From Blepharisma stoltei (taxonomy: Eukaryota; Ciliophora; Heterotrichea; Heterotrichida; Blepharismidae), in contig CAJZBQ010000027.1 of assembly GCA_914767885.1 (NCBI GenBank), positions 496,001 to 560,000 on the forward strand: a DNA stretch of 64,000 nucleotides, in the 5' to 3' direction. Positions 1 to 12,393 of this stretch are shown here, piece by piece. Made by a program: the position numbers and the translations under genes. Each line of letters starts with the position of its first letter. The first letter of the stretch is position 1. The notes beneath the pieces were generated by a model. It made no database searches, was not told where the DNA came from, and saw only the letters and a program-made list of their open reading frames with translations.

Positions 1-2096
1 CTCATTAGGAGATAGTTCTTTTTTTTCAGTAAAATTGAAAACAGAAAGTTTTGCATGCCCATGCATGTCAATTAAAATATTTTCAAGCTTCAAGTCTTTA
101 TATACAAAATCTAACGAGTGAAGATGCTCAATAGCAAGTAATGTTTCTGCAATATAAAACCTCGCAGCATCCTCAGGCAGAGTTTTTTTGGTTTTTAATA
201 AATCCATGAGACTTCCATAATTAAACGCTTCTAAAACTAAGTATATGTTTTTAGGTGTTTGAAAAGCCCAATACATATCCATAATAAACGGGTGCCTAAC
301 TGTCTTAAAAATTTTGCTGCATGAGATGGCGTATTTTATTTGGTCATTCTTTTTTAATGTAATTTTGTCAAGTGATTTTATAATAAACATTTCCCCCGTA
401 TTTTTTTTTCTAACTAAAAACGATTTTCCATAAGTTTCTGCAGATATTTCATCAATTGTGTCAAAACAGGAAAAATTAATAATTTCTTCAGTGTCTTCTT
501 CAGTGTTAATTTGTTTGTCATCTTCTTCAAACTGCAAATATCTTGGCTTTATCCTAAACCTTTCTTCATTTTCATCTTCAGACTCTTCAAAGCTGCTCCT
601 CCTTTTCTTACTTATTTGCAAATATTTTATGGCTTCTAATATTTGGTCAGCTCAAACTCTTGTCATATCAGCAAACTTGCAGTAATATTTCAGGGTATTT
701 TCTTTAGCTTCAATAATGAAAAAATGCTTATCAGAGTTTTCTTTTTCAGAAAAAATCCTGACATCTTCTATGTCTTTTATTTTTATGCAAAAATCAGGAG
801 GCTGAGAATCCAAAAATGAAATTCTATGATGGTAATGGTTTAAGTGCCCATCGTTTATATTGAGTACTAGAAAAGCATGTTTATCGTTAATTTGTCAAGG
901 AGCTGACCAATATACATGCCCGCTGAAGCAAGGAGGCTTTTCAATATTTTCTTTTTTTGAATATTTTAACAATTCTCCTTCACCTGTATATTGGGGAATT
1001 AATTCAATGATTTTTGTTTTTTGAGTTAACTCTAATGCAACTTTTCCATAAGGATCTTCTAAATTAATATCAGCTTTATTTTCTAGCAGTAGTTTAACTA
1101 TTTTTGTGCGCCCTGTCTCGCATGCTAGATGTAACCCTGTTCCTTTATCTTCACTCATCCTATTAATCTGAATCAACGGTGAGTGCAAGAGAGCTTCCAC
1201 ACATGGCAAAAAACCATAATAGCATGCTAATTGCAAAGGAGTTCAGTGGTCATCTGTTTCTAAGTTGCAGCTTGCACCTAAATTCAATAACTCTCGCAAT
1301 AGCTTATGATGTCCATTCAGACATGCAAAATGAATTGGTCTTCATCTATTATTTGAAGGACCATTTATTAGGTCGATTGCGTTCTCTTCTAATAAAAATA
1401 ATGATTTTTCCTTACTCCCCCCTCCGTGAGCGAAACAAAACCATTAGAAAAATCCTTATTTTTTTGCCCAAAAAACCCACCCTACGTGAGTGAACAAAAA
1501 TTTTTTTATGGTAAATAATTTTGATATATAAATGAAAATTAGTATAATGAAATCTGTAGCTAATTCTGTTTAATTTAAAAAAATTGCGTTTTAAAACATA
1601 AATTTTATAAATTAAATTAAATATTGTCTTCTAATTTTTTTGTAAATTAGGAATTTTTTAAATTTCAAAATAAATTTTTCTTTAAAATTTTATACATAAA
1701 TTGTTTTAAAAAAAAATTAACACCCCTCCGTAAGAGAACACGATTTTTTTGTTCGCTCTTAAGGGGGGAGTTAGAATAATTTAATAAAATCTCATGAAGC
1801 TGATCAATATTGCCTTCTTTTGCTGCATCACATAGATTTTCTATTCAAATATTGGTGCTTGCAGGAGTTTGAGGCTCTATTGTGGGGCTTGATGATTCCT
1901 TACTAGGAAGTAATAGACTATGCCCATGCCGCTGCTTGATAGGAACACTGTATCTATAACTCGGATCTCCAATAGGTGTTTTTTCTGAAATCTAATTGGA
2001 CGTTACTTTAGAAAAATCGCGATGCTTTGAGCGAGATGATGTTGCAGGTAGGGATGCTTGAGTATGGAATTGACTTTCTTCATTTGATGTGCTCAT
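1..2096 (-). CDS. Ankyrin-PH-pseudokinase protein, C-terminus beyond window
   Basis: The start ATG is at 2094-2096 and the gene runs off the left edge. A 15-nt intron (1992-2006) and a 359-bp IES (1413-1771) must be removed; after that the frame is continuous. Domains in order: about 100 polar residues, ankyrin repeats (about 1750-1050), a PH-like domain (about 900-650), an acidic linker, then an AGC-like kinase domain from about 480 to the edge. The kinase keeps a Lys in the FIIKSLDK strand and a YKDLKLEN catalytic loop, but the glycine loop is degenerate (ISAETYGKSF) and the DFG position reads VFN (complement of 34-42). It is therefore probably a pseudokinase that scaffolds or senses lipid. 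TGA is Trp, as in the PH segment SAPWQIND. Confident in the architecture; function inferred. Confidence 0.85.
1413..1771. mobile_element. IES, MITE family 1, inside the ankyrin-PH-kinase gene
   Basis: A TA-bounded insertion of 359 bp with outer ends TTACTCCCCCCTCCGTGAG and its complement, plus a second inverted copy of the CTCCGTGAG motif just inside each end. The core is AT-rich.  Removing one TA copy to the next joins two ankyrin-coding segments in frame (NYSKEKSLF). This is the reference form of the commonest repeat in the window. Confidence 0.88.
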
Positions 2097-2200
2097 TGGT
2101 AGATAAATTTAAGATGATTTTATTATTACAATCCCATTAAACTTCCATTATTTAAAAGTAATATTTAAATACAGCAAAATATTAGCAAATTAAAACAAAA

Positions 2201-3250
2201 TTACTTCTTTTTCAGTTGATGAACATAATTTTCCTATATGAAATTTACCATCATATACCTTCTAATTCTAAATTTGATGGCTTCATTTTTCGTCATATGC
2301 ACAGGCAATTTTTTTCCATTAGAAAATTTTAAAGGATCTGCTTTATACTCTATCAATAAATTTATAAGTCTTTCACTACCAATCTTTGCAGCTAAATGCA
2401 TAGGTGTCCTATGAAACTACATAGCTTTTACATAATCAGCGGTATTTATATATGCTTTATTTTCTAGTAAAAATCTTGCTAAATTGACAAAATTTCTCAT
2501 GCATGCCCAATGCAGTCCAGTCATTCCCATAGAGTCGAAAACATGGATAATATGTTTATCTTCAGCAACCATTGCCATAGCTTTAATCTCATTTCCATCT
2601 TTGCAAGCTTGGAGAAATTCTTTAGCACCACTTTTATGATAAGGCTCTTTTGGTATTATTTTGTCCATTCTCCATATATCATCTGCAGTCAGTTTAAGGT
2701 TTTTCATTTCTCTTAAACTATTTTTCAGACTTTTCATATACCTTTTTTGGGGCTTTTTTTGTTGAAAACTTTGTAAATACTCTGCATGTTTTAAAGAAGA
2801 AGCAGTCACAAGCTGAAGTTCTTCAATATTTGTAGGAGAAGTTTCTTTTCCTCGGTCTACAGGAGGTAGCCAGTCAGGCCCTGACGCTAACTGGAATTTT
2901 GATCTTGGAATTGTAAAAGTCCCAGCAAATTTACTTGTGAACTTTCCTTCTGCTTGGTCATATTTATCTTCAAAGCTGTCGTCTTCAATATTAGACTCAT
3001 CGTCTCGTTTCGTATTTTCACGGTTAGCCTTAATTCTGTTTATTTCAAACTGTGCCTTCGAAGCTACAAGGTTTCGACTTGTAGCGGCTGGCGTAACACT
3101 TGTTTTTCATAAATTTGGAGTTTGAGCATGAAATGATAATTGAGATCTACGCAATAATTTTTTTTTAGGAAAAAGCTCTGTGCTTCAACGGCCTGAAGGG
3201 GATTGCTTGCATTCTTTTAGGATTTCTAGGCAAGATAAGTTTCTTCTCAT
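2201..3250 (-). CDS. Ankyrin-repeat protein (339 aa)
   Basis: ATG at 3248-3250, TAA at 2201-2203. Two 15-nt introns (2417-2431, GTAAAAGCTATGTAG on the coding strand; 2234-2248, GTAAATTTCATATAG) bring the coding length to 1020 nt, exactly 340 codons. The first half is basic, polar and low in complexity. The C-terminal half has two or three ankyrin units (TGLHWACMRNFVNLARFLLE, then TPMHLAAKIGSERLINLLIE). It lies 104 bp upstream of the ankyrin-PH-kinase gene on the same strand; similar repeat units suggest a tandem duplication followed by divergence. A protein-protein adaptor is the likely role; the partner is unknown. Confidence 0.85.
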
Positions 3251-3321
3251 TATTAAAGTAAAAGAAAATGCATAATTTAAGGAGAAATTAAAATAAAAAA
3301 AAATAAAAGAAAAATATAAAA

Positions 3322-6300
3322 TTAGTCCAAATTTATATGACACAAATAATCTTGCACTTCCTGAGACCTGACAATGATTTTTTCAGGTAAAAGTAGGAGC
3401 ATGGACCTTGACAGTCGCTTCCTTCTTTCTTGCTTTAGCAATGCCCTTCTGAAACTGAGGATAAAATAAAAGAAAGTCATCAAGCAGAAGCTAATTAATA
3501 CATATTCTCTTATCAAAAAATAGCGACTTAAAATTGCGTGATAGTCATCTAGAACGTTATTTTGAACACCTTTCCCCATCAGTCATAAATATTTATATTC
3601 AAGCTCAAGTGCTCTTAGCAAATCCTTCCCTAGGTCATCCCACCTATCTTCAACAGTAAAGTTCAAAAGATTTCCATAGGTTTTCTTTATTATAAACTCT
3701 GAATCGAATATAAACGTCATTATTGATTCTCTATACCCGGAATCAAGAATATCTTTCAAAGGCGTGCAATCAATTCCTCCTATCAAGGACTCACAGTTAT
3801 CTACAAACAAATCATTATAAAAGTCAGATCTTGATAAAGAATAGATGTCACGGTATGGGATTTTCATTGAATCGTTACCTACAAGCAGAACTTCAATGTA
3901 ATTCCTCAAATAGTCAGTTTCATTCATCAGTTCAGATGTGGTGTAATCAATTGATAAATAAGCATTCGCGTACGTGCCATTTATTTCAATAACTCCAGTG
4001 TATCCAGTTGTAGTTGACAATACTGTGTTTAACAAGAAAAGATTGGTTCTTGTTAAAAGCACCTCTACAGTACCAAAATACTTCACAATTCTAACACCAT
4101 GCTCGAGCAAATTCAATGGGATCATTTGTCCTACCCAAAATTGAAGAACTAACACAAAAAGCAAAGAAACGATGCAAAAGATCAAAATACTCCGCATAAG
4201 ACCATTTGTTAGCAATATTTTTAATCTGGGTAGGCATTTTTTGTTATGTGCAATCAGCTTATGTCTTGTATTAGTGAATGAACCTAATTCTGATTTTTTA
4301 TCAGAAAGGATGATTTCATTTCATAGTTCTTCGCCAGCGCTATACTGCGCTCTGCAGTCTGGGTATGATTTATCTTTTCTCATGGCGAGCTTATTTATTG
4401 TGTCTTCTTCTAAAAACGACACTAATCTTTGGTTTATGCTGAAAAACACTCCTACAACCTCCAAATGAATTCTTTCAGACTTAAAAAACAAAGGAATAGC
4501 GAAAAGAAGAAGTGCAGCCACGAGTACAACTTCTGATAATGCAAATCAAAGACCGAAGAGCATTGTGGTTTCTCTATCATCATAAGCTTGATCATTATAT
4601 TTATCAGCCAAATAATCAAGTGAGCTCGCAATTGCATTCATCCCATTTTCAAAGACCCAGTAAGCTGTGGGATTATTTTCTACATCCCAAACGTCTCCTG
4701 TTGATTTAAGCAGTTTTTTTGTAAAAGTGACTTGCTGCATTATACTATTTATAGGGTTGAAGCTCTCAATATAATACCCTTTCGTTGAATCGTAGTTCAA
4801 GCATCCAATTTCAGAGTTTTGAAGCCAGGTAAAGCTTACATGATTGCTCATATCTGACGCCAAAGTGCTTAAATTCATAGCAGCATATCCTGCTTGCGTC
4901 ATAATATTATCGACAGTTTCAGGCATATAAAGACCTTTCTGTGAAGCCTCAAGCAGCCTAACAAAAAACGATAGCAAGACACTATAGTTTTGAATGTCTG
5001 TCAAGCTGCCCATATAATCTAATCTATCCGAATATGTATTAAACGACACTTCAGCATAATAAAAACTCAAGCTAAATACAGTTATCATAAAAGTGCCAAA
5101 CAGAATGAAAAATAAACTAAGCCTGTTCAGCTCAGGTGAAAAGCTTTTGTTCTTTTCTTCTATCTGTTTTCTTATATTCATCATGATTTTTTTGGTGCTT
5201 TTTAAGCCATTTTCTGTGTTTTCTGGATTTACAACCCCAGACTCAGTGCAGGTATTCCTGCGCGAAATTGATGACTCGATTCACCTTGCAAAGTGAGTTA
5301 GAAATAAATTTGTAGACTTCGAGTATGGAGGAGCTTGGAACATTTTTATTATATAGAAGACACTTTTTTCAATGCAATGCTCAGAGATGTGGAAGATTAC
5401 TTTTAGATAATGGCCGTTAGGAGTCAAAATAAAGGACTGAATGGGCTCGTAGTCTAGGTGGCGAGATTTTCGGCTTTTTATTGTTAGTTTGGCTTTTTCG
5501 AAAATGTATTTGAAGTTGGTAATCACCTCTCCAATGTCTTTGTGGCCGTGGAGATCTGGGATTACGCCGAAGTAGAAATGTGCTTGGCGGTTGAAATATA
5601 TCATTTTTAAGTCTGAGTTTATGATTAATAAAGCGAATTCATAACTACTGACTGTGAATTGGCAAGTCAGCTTGTTTGCAAGATCAGGAAACATAGGTCT
5701 TTGATAAAATGCAATAGCATCTGCGGTATTTCCAAGCTTTGGGTCCTCCATAAATGAGTTGCTGAGGTTGCTAGCTCCATCCCCAGGCTTCAATGAATCT
5801 TTTCATGCCAAGCTTTTTCTTCTATTAAGCAAATCATCAGCTATTACAAATTTGCAAGGAGCTGATACTATGTATCCATCTTTATCAACAAAATACACAT
5901 CATCAGGCGTGATTTCATTTAAATCTTCCCAATAATCCTTAAAAATATCAATTTTCGCAATAAAATCTTTTCCAAATGGATCAGGCATAAATTTAATAAT
6001 ATTTTGGTTAATCAGCAATGCCTTAGGATACTGTAATCACAGCAAAAAGCTTGCATTTACTTTTTCTACTTGCCCACTTGTGTGTCCTGCAATAGTGATC
6101 TCTAACTCAGGATCCATCAAAAAGATATCTTTTGATACCGGCTTGGCTGAATCCTGTGCTCTTATATCATGAACTCTATTTCTCAAATTTCTTACTTCTA
6201 AATCGTCTCTATGCATTAAGTCCTGTAAAAAATACACATACATAGGGAGCATCTTTTTGTGAGTTCTGTCCACATTCATCAAATACTGATAATGACTGTA

Positions 6301-9300
6301 AGCTGTGTCAAAATTTTTTGTAATTGTTTTTGCTAATCTTGTCAAGCTATCAAATGAAGGAGCTTTATTTTTGGAAAGCTCACGCCAGAACTCAGTTTGG
6401 GCTGATAAAGATTGAACTTCAGCAATGTGGGCAGATTCAAGGTAGCTTGCAAAAGTAACCATTGTTATCGCATCTTTTCCTACATGCTGTCTAGTTTTAT
6501 ATATAATGAACTGTTCATCTAGAAAGGGGTTTCTTTGCTCAGCTTGTTCAAGCTTTGCTATAGCTTCTTGGCGATTTTTGTAACTCCCCTTTTAAATTGG
6601 AACAAAAAATTCTGCTATAGTTTATTTAATTTCTAAAAAATATTAATATTAAATTTTCTATTTATTTAAAAATTAACTCAAAAATTAATCGATTCAGTGT
6701 AAAACTGTTTAATAATATCCTATAGCTCATGAACCCATATGGATCGACCTCATTGAAAATGTAACCGTTCTAATGGACTTCATATCTTGTACATCTTAGA
6801 CTAGACCCCTCACTATTCAGAGAAATATTCAGATTATAATAAAAAAATCCCTCGCTTTAAACTAGTTCAATATAGTTTTATATAATTGTTTTTTTGTTAA
6901 TTTTGAAAAATTTTTTTAAAAATCAGCATAAGGTTTTCGCAAAATGATGTCATGGCATATTTTGTATTTAAAATAGTGTTTATCTCTTGATGTTTGAAAA
7001 ATAAGATTTTCGCGGTAAAATGATTTGACCCAAATATGGAAATTAAAGATAGCGAGTCAAAAACTTTTTGACAAGTGTGAACCATTTTGACAATTAAACG
7101 AGCCAATTTTAAAAATATCTTTATTATCAAAATTAAATTTAATTTAAGATACATATTTAAATTGAAAAATTGCAGAAACTAGTTGTATTGACTGCAAAGC
7201 TCCATCATTTGGCTAAATTTTAATTTGTTCGATAAGATTTTTGCTTGTTTTCGTCGTGATCATGTTGAATTTTGCTATTGTAAATTTTTAAAATTAAATA
7301 TTAAAACTGTGAATGAAATTATTCCAAGGCGAATGAATAGAATTCCGTAAAAACATGCCAATATTATAATGATCAATGGTAATCTAATAGCCCAAGTTCC
7401 TAGTGAAGGGTGATGAATCTTTGCAATGTTGCTAACGACTCATGTCATGCCATTTATATATTAAAAATCAAAAAACTTGTGAATCGAATTGTGCCAAGGC
7501 GAATGGATAGAATTTCGTAAAAACATGCGAGTTTTATTACGATCAATAGTATTCTAAAAGCCAAAGTTCCCAGTGAAGACTAATCGTTCTTTGCAAAATT
7601 GTTTACAACTCATATCATGTCCTTTATATATAAAACCAAAAACTTGTTAATCAAGTTGTGCCAAGGCGAATAGATAGAATCCCGTAAAAACATGTAAGTT
7701 TTATTATGATCAATAATGCTCTAAAAGCCAAAGTTCCCAGTCAAGGCTGATGATTCTTTGCAATGTTGCTAATGACTCATGTCGTGCCCTTTATATATTA
7801 AAAATCAAAAACTTGTGAATCGAGTTGTGCCAAGGCGAATGGATAGAATTTCGTAAAAACATGCGAGTTTTATTTACGATCAATGGTACTCTAAAAGCCA
7901 AAGTTCCCAATGAAGGCTGATTGTTCTTTGCAATGTTGTTGACGATTCATGTCGTGCCCTTTATATATTAAAAATCAAAAACTTGTGAATCGAGTTGTGT
8001 CAAGGCGAATGGATAGAATTTCGTAAAAACATGCGAGTTTTATTACGATCAATGGTACTCTAAAAGCCAAAGTTCCCAGTGAAGGCTGATTGTTCTCTGC
8101 AAAGTTGTTTACAACTCATATCATGTCCTTTATATATAAAACCAAAAACTTGTTAATCAAGTTGTGCCAAGGCGAATAGATAGAATTTCCTATAAACATG
8201 CCAGTTTGATAATGATTAATGGCGCTATAAAAGCCAAAGTTCCCATCGAAGGATAATGATACTTTGCAAAGTTGTTAACGACTTAAGTCATTATAAAAAA
8301 ATTTTAATTAATATATTTTTAAAGTTTTTAAAAAATATTTATTTATTTATTAAATTTTTATTTTTAATTAAAAATATATAACATGAGTCATAAACAACTT
8401 TGCAGAGAACAATCAGCCTTCACTGGGAACTTTGGCTTTTAGAGTACCATTGATCGTAATAAAAGTGGCATGTTTTTTTACGAAATTCTATCTATTCGCC
8501 TTGGCACAACTTGATTAACAAGTTTTTGGTTTTATATATAAAGGACATGATATGAGTTGTAAACAACTTTGCAGAGAACAATCAGCCTTCACTGGGAACT
8601 TTGGCTTTTAGAGTACCATTGATCGTAATAAAACTCGCATGTTTTTACGAAATTCTATCCATTCGCCTTGACACAACTCGATTCACAAGTTTTTTTATTT
8701 TCTATAGTCTAAAGGACATGACATGAGTCGTTAACAACTTTTCAAAGAATCATCAACCTTCAAAGGGAAAGAAGCAGCAATCAAAATTGGTATGGAAAGA
8801 GACTGAGAAATCTAAGCATCGATTCTGAAGAAAGCATAAAAACAAATATTATTTATATTTGAACAAATTAAACATAAAGGAATAAGTATTGCAGCATAGA
8901 AGGTAAGAAAGAAGAAGTCGAAGATGAGGAATTAGAAGTGGACAATTTGATTGCCGAAGAAGAAGATATGGAAGATATCATTGTCTAGCAAGGAGTGCTT
9001 AGTGGAGAAGGGATACTAATAAATATTAATTTTTATTAATTAAACTTATTTTAAGTTAAATTAAATATTCTATCCATTTTTTTCAAAATCATATCATAAT
9101 AGAAATTTAATTTTAATAATAAAGATATTTTTAAAATTTGGCTCGTTAATTGTCAAAATGGTTCACACTTGTCAAAAAGTTTTTGACTCGCTATCTTTAA
9201 TTTCCATATTTGGGTCAAATCATTTTACCGCGAAAATCTTATTTTTCAAACATCAAGAGATAAACACTATTTTAAGTACAAAATATGCCATGACATCATT

Positions 9301-11488
9301 TTGCGAAAACCTTATGCTGATTTTTAAAAAATTTTTCAAATTAATAATAAAAATCAATTATATAAAACTATATTGAACTAGTTTAAAACGAGGGATTTTT
9401 TTTTATTATAATCTGAATATTTCTCTGAATAGTGAGGGGTCTAGTCTAAGATGTACAAGATATGAAGTCCATTAGAACGGTTACATTTTCAATGAGGTCG
9501 ATCCATATGGGTTCATGAGCTATACTTGAATTTTTTCCGTTAATTAGTTCAAAACTAATTTTATAAATATTAGTATTTTTACCTATAAAATTTTCCTATT
9601 GTTCCAATTTATAGGGCATTATGCACTCAAAAAATGGAAATTTAGCAAATATTTTTGTTCCAATTTAAAGGTAGAGGGGAGTAAGTCAAGTGAAATTGAG
9701 CAACAAAAATTTTTAAAATACTGGATTTTGGGAATTTTCTTTCAGCTTGGTAGTAAAATTCTTCAATTTCGTCAAGCAGCTGTGTATCTTTGGTCTTATA
9801 TGATCCAACTTTTTCAAGTATCATGAATCTTGTATGAAGTTCAACTTCATAAGGATTTCGAATGGTGTTTATAGTTTTCTTCAATAGTTCCCGCCGACGC
9901 CAATTGCAGGCTTCTCCAATTAGAATCCACATGCAAGGGGAACCTATATAAAACATTGTTACAGGTTCAGGATTTTCATGATCGTCGAGTATAAGAGCGA
10001 TTGTTAAACAAATAGTAGCCCAGGTGAAAATTCCTAAAAATCGTGTCTGAATTACACATGTCCGGTAATCATAAAATGGCATATAATAAATGTACAAAAA
10101 AGTCATTATTAAACCACTAACTATCCCTTCCGTGGGGCTAATTTCTTTTAATTTTATATAAATTTTATAGTAACACCTTTTAAATCCAATTCGAAATAAT
10201 TTTAAAGTAAATTAATTTAATTTGCAAAATTTAGTTTTTAAAATGCAAGCAGAATTAGCTAGATTTCACTATAATAATTATCGCTTATATATCAAAATAT
10301 TTTTTCATAAAAAATTGAATATTACTCCTTATCCAAGTGGTTTTGTTCACGGAGTTGGAGTAAGTAAAAACACGATATCAAGCATCACATAGTATTCCTT
10401 TTCATAATAGAAGTTGATAAAAAATATCATAACAGCTTTGATCATCAAAAATATCAACTCAACTCTCGCATGCGGCCTAGCTGCGATATCTTCACTAGTA
10501 TATTCCAATTCATAAAAGCTTGCAGCCACAATCAAGCTTAGCAAACCAAATATAATTGAAATTATTGTGGAAGAAGCTATAAGCAGCCAGCTTTGCTCTT
10601 TCGGACATCCTTCCATCTCCATATTTCCTACAGCACAGCTTAAAATGACAATAAAAAGAGTTTGAAATGGTAAGTATAAGACAGTGGTCAAAAGTGAGGA
10701 GACCGATCTCAGCATCTTCAACAGCAAAACGTTTTGGATTCTTTTATTGATAAATCTGTAGCCAACTATCCCAAAATTCAACAAATTTGCGAAGACGAAA
10801 AACATGCAAACTATGTAAGGATCCCCCCCCTTATTTGTCCAATTTTCTAGTCTTTTTTTCTTAGAAAACAATTTTTTCAGGACCTCATTTGTCCCAAAAT
10901 CTAGTCAAAAATGATTTGTGTCCCATTTCTAGTCTTTTTTGGATTTTTCGAATGTCCTAAATTTTAGTTTTTTACTTTAAAAAAACTAGAAAATGAGACA
11001 ATTGAGGTCCTGAAATTTTTTTTTTTTTTTCTATCAAAATTTTGACTAGAAAATTAGACAAATGAAGTTCTAAAAAAAATTTTTTTTCCTATAAAAAAAA
11101 CTAGAAAAATGGACAAATGATAAAAGACTAGAAAATTGGATAAATGAGGGGGGGATCCTTATATAACCAGATTTCTCATATAATCTTCTTCTGATAAATA
11201 AAACTCAAATTTTAAATAATAGCAAATCTCTGCAAACAGCTCTGAATATTCATGATTTCAGGGAAACTCTGCTCGGTCATTGAACGGAAAAGAAAGTAGC
11301 TGGAGGGTATCAATGACCATTCCTAACAAATTTAATTTGAACGACACCCTGCTGTCCTTCGCCATTACAAATAGCGTTCCCATCAAAGCTGCTTTTAACC
11401 CTCGCCAAGTACGTTGAAAGAGGTTCAATTTATGCTCTTCAGATTCAGATAACTTTTCATCGTCGGCTTCTAGCTCTGCATTACTCAT
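3322..11488 (-). CDS. Tiny-macrocyst (TmcB)-like multipass membrane protein with PAS domain (1492 aa)
   Basis: ATG at 11486-11488, stop at 3322. Three IESs (10816-11159, 10118-10360, 6581-9681) interrupt it; taking them out leaves 4479 nt, exactly 1493 codons. No 15-nt intron is needed. The N-terminal ~400 residues hold several hydrophobic segments. A conserved block around AQFHLTYKNRQEAIAKL and NPFLDEQFIIY follows, and is typical of the large TmcB family of ciliates and oomycetes. A PAS-like domain lies near residues 710-820 (SSYEFALLIINSDLKMIYFN). Single membrane segments lie near 900, 1087, 1203 and 1437, with a long extracellular-looking loop rich in NxT/S sites. The family function is poorly known; a membrane sensor role is inferred. 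Confidence 0.88.
7310..8285. repeat. Direct array of ~169-bp units
   Basis: Six head-to-tail units begin near 7324, 7494, 7661, 7830, 7999 and 8167. Each contains a version of CCAAGGCGAATGGATAGAAT, then ACATGCGAGTTTTATTACGA and AAAGCCAAAGTTCCCAGTGA. Units differ by scattered substitutions. Spacing is 167-170 bp. Confidence 0.85.
8370..8760. repeat. Two inverted units of the ~169-bp repeat
   Basis: The same unit appears in opposite orientation, about two and a half copies, with an AT-rich centre at about 8290-8370. Array plus inverted units form a large foldback inside the larger foldback of the 3.1-kb IES. Confidence 0.8.
10118..10360. mobile_element. IES, decayed MITE family 1
   Basis: A 243-bp TA-bounded insertion. 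The left end TAACTATCCCTTCCGTGGGG and right end TTTTGTTCACGGAGTTGGAG are worn versions of the family 1 ends. Excision gives LDIVFLLSGLIMTFLYIYYM across a membrane segment of the TmcB-like protein. The alternative left TA at 10122 would create a stop, which fixes the boundary. Confidence 0.82.
10816..11159. mobile_element. IES of a second family with GGATCC ends
   Basis: A 344-bp insertion whose arms read inward from TAAGGATCCCCCCC followed by TTATTTGTCCAATTTTCTAG on the left, with the complement on the right (CTCATTTATCC version). Shorter copies of the CTAGAAAATTGGACAAATGA motif are scattered inside. Excision at TA restores the frame (NLVIYIVCMFF). It shares no ends with family 1. Confidence 0.82.
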
Positions 11489-11506
11489 TTTTTATTTAAT
11501 TAACCT

Positions 11507-11832
11507 TACTCCCCCTTCCGTGAGCGAACAAAATAATTTTGTTCGCTCACAGAGGGGGGGTTAATTTTTTGTTTTAAAAAATTCCACTTTTCGAAAATTG
11601 GAAGTCAAATATTGAGTTAATTTGTAAAATTTATGTTTTAAAGCGCAATTTGTTTAAAATTAAACAGAATTAGCTACAGATTTCATTATAATAGTCATCA
11701 CTTATATATCAAATTTTTTTTTCCATAAAAATTTTTTGATTAAAAAATGTTTGTTCGCTCAAGGAGGGTGGGTTTTTGGGCAAAAAAATAAGGATTTTTC
11801 TAATGGTTTTGTTTGCTCACGGAGAGGGGAGT
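11507..11832. mobile_element. MITE family 1, intergenic, reverse orientation
   Basis: A 326-bp copy just upstream of the TmcB-like start codon. It begins with TTACTCCCCCTTCCGTGAGC and ends with GGAGAGGGGAGTTAG. The double inverted motif is at the left end, so it is reversed relative to the 1413 copy. It lies in the promoter region, so somatic excision would bring upstream DNA closer to the gene. Confidence 0.85.
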
Positions 11833-12344
11833 TAGTATTTTAAGCTTAGTCAGGCAGAAACTAAATAAAGTTGTGAGAGGAAATTTTTATTGTTTAATTA
11901 TTCAGTATTTAAAGAAAAATTAATATTTTTTTTGCTATAAATCACAGTTCAAGAATCTTAACTGCAGTGCAAATATCAATTTAATGATATTTTCAATGAG
12001 AAGATCAGCTATGTAGAATGATTTAAGTTAATAGATTCTGTGCGAATTCATAGGCATTCGCTCTAATAGTTTATAATTATATATTAGAAAGGCTTAGCTA
12101 AATAATGATAAAATTAAATCAAATTAGCCTTTGAGATCTATTTGCTATGGCATAGAATTTTGATGCTATCAGCCTTAAAAGTTATTCACTAGCCTAGTAA
12201 TGGCTACTTACTCATATAAAAGATAGACAGTAAAAAGAATCTCGAATTTCTATCAAATTTGTTTTAATACCCGATATTGGAATTACTTAATTCGAGCACC
12301 ATTATCACGGAAAAGCACTTATATTTTGATAATAATAGAAAATT

Positions 12345-12393
12345 TAAATCCCCTTTTAACTAGAAAAAAAATATTCAATATAAAAGGGGTTTA
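12345..12393. repeat. Short inverted-repeat unit, possible mini-IES
   Basis: TAAATCCCCTTTTA at 12345-12358 is mirrored by TAAAAGGGGTTTA at 12381-12393, 22 bp apart. The TA-bounded shape and ends resemble short IESs, but no coding frame tests it. The rest of 11833-12800 shows no gene I can support. Confidence 0.4.

Larger units (their letters stand above)
6581..9681. mobile_element. 3.1-kb IES with terminal inverted repeats, internal palindrome and tandem array
   Basis: TA-bounded at 6581-6582 and 9682-9683. The outer ends are inverted: TAACTCCCCTTTTAAATTGG on the left and the complement of a very similar sequence on the right. The internal left arm (about 6720-7145) is repeated almost perfectly in inverted orientation at about 9100-9525. 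Between the arms lies the ~169-bp repeat array. Removal restores the frame of the TmcB-like gene across the AQFHLTY|KNRQ junction. I see no transposase. The similar 60-85-residue open frames in both arms are mirror copies and probably not genes. Confidence 0.85.

Noticed and set aside
6897-7154. Protein-coding gene in the left arm of the 3.1-kb IES, with a near-identical frame at 9158-9376
   Set aside because: Both frames are mirror copies in inverted arms and lack a recognisable domain; conservation follows from the palindrome, not from coding.
7310-8760. CRISPR-like array
   Set aside because: Units are ~169 bp with no short constant repeat and variable spacer, and part of the array is inverted. 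The genome is eukaryotic.
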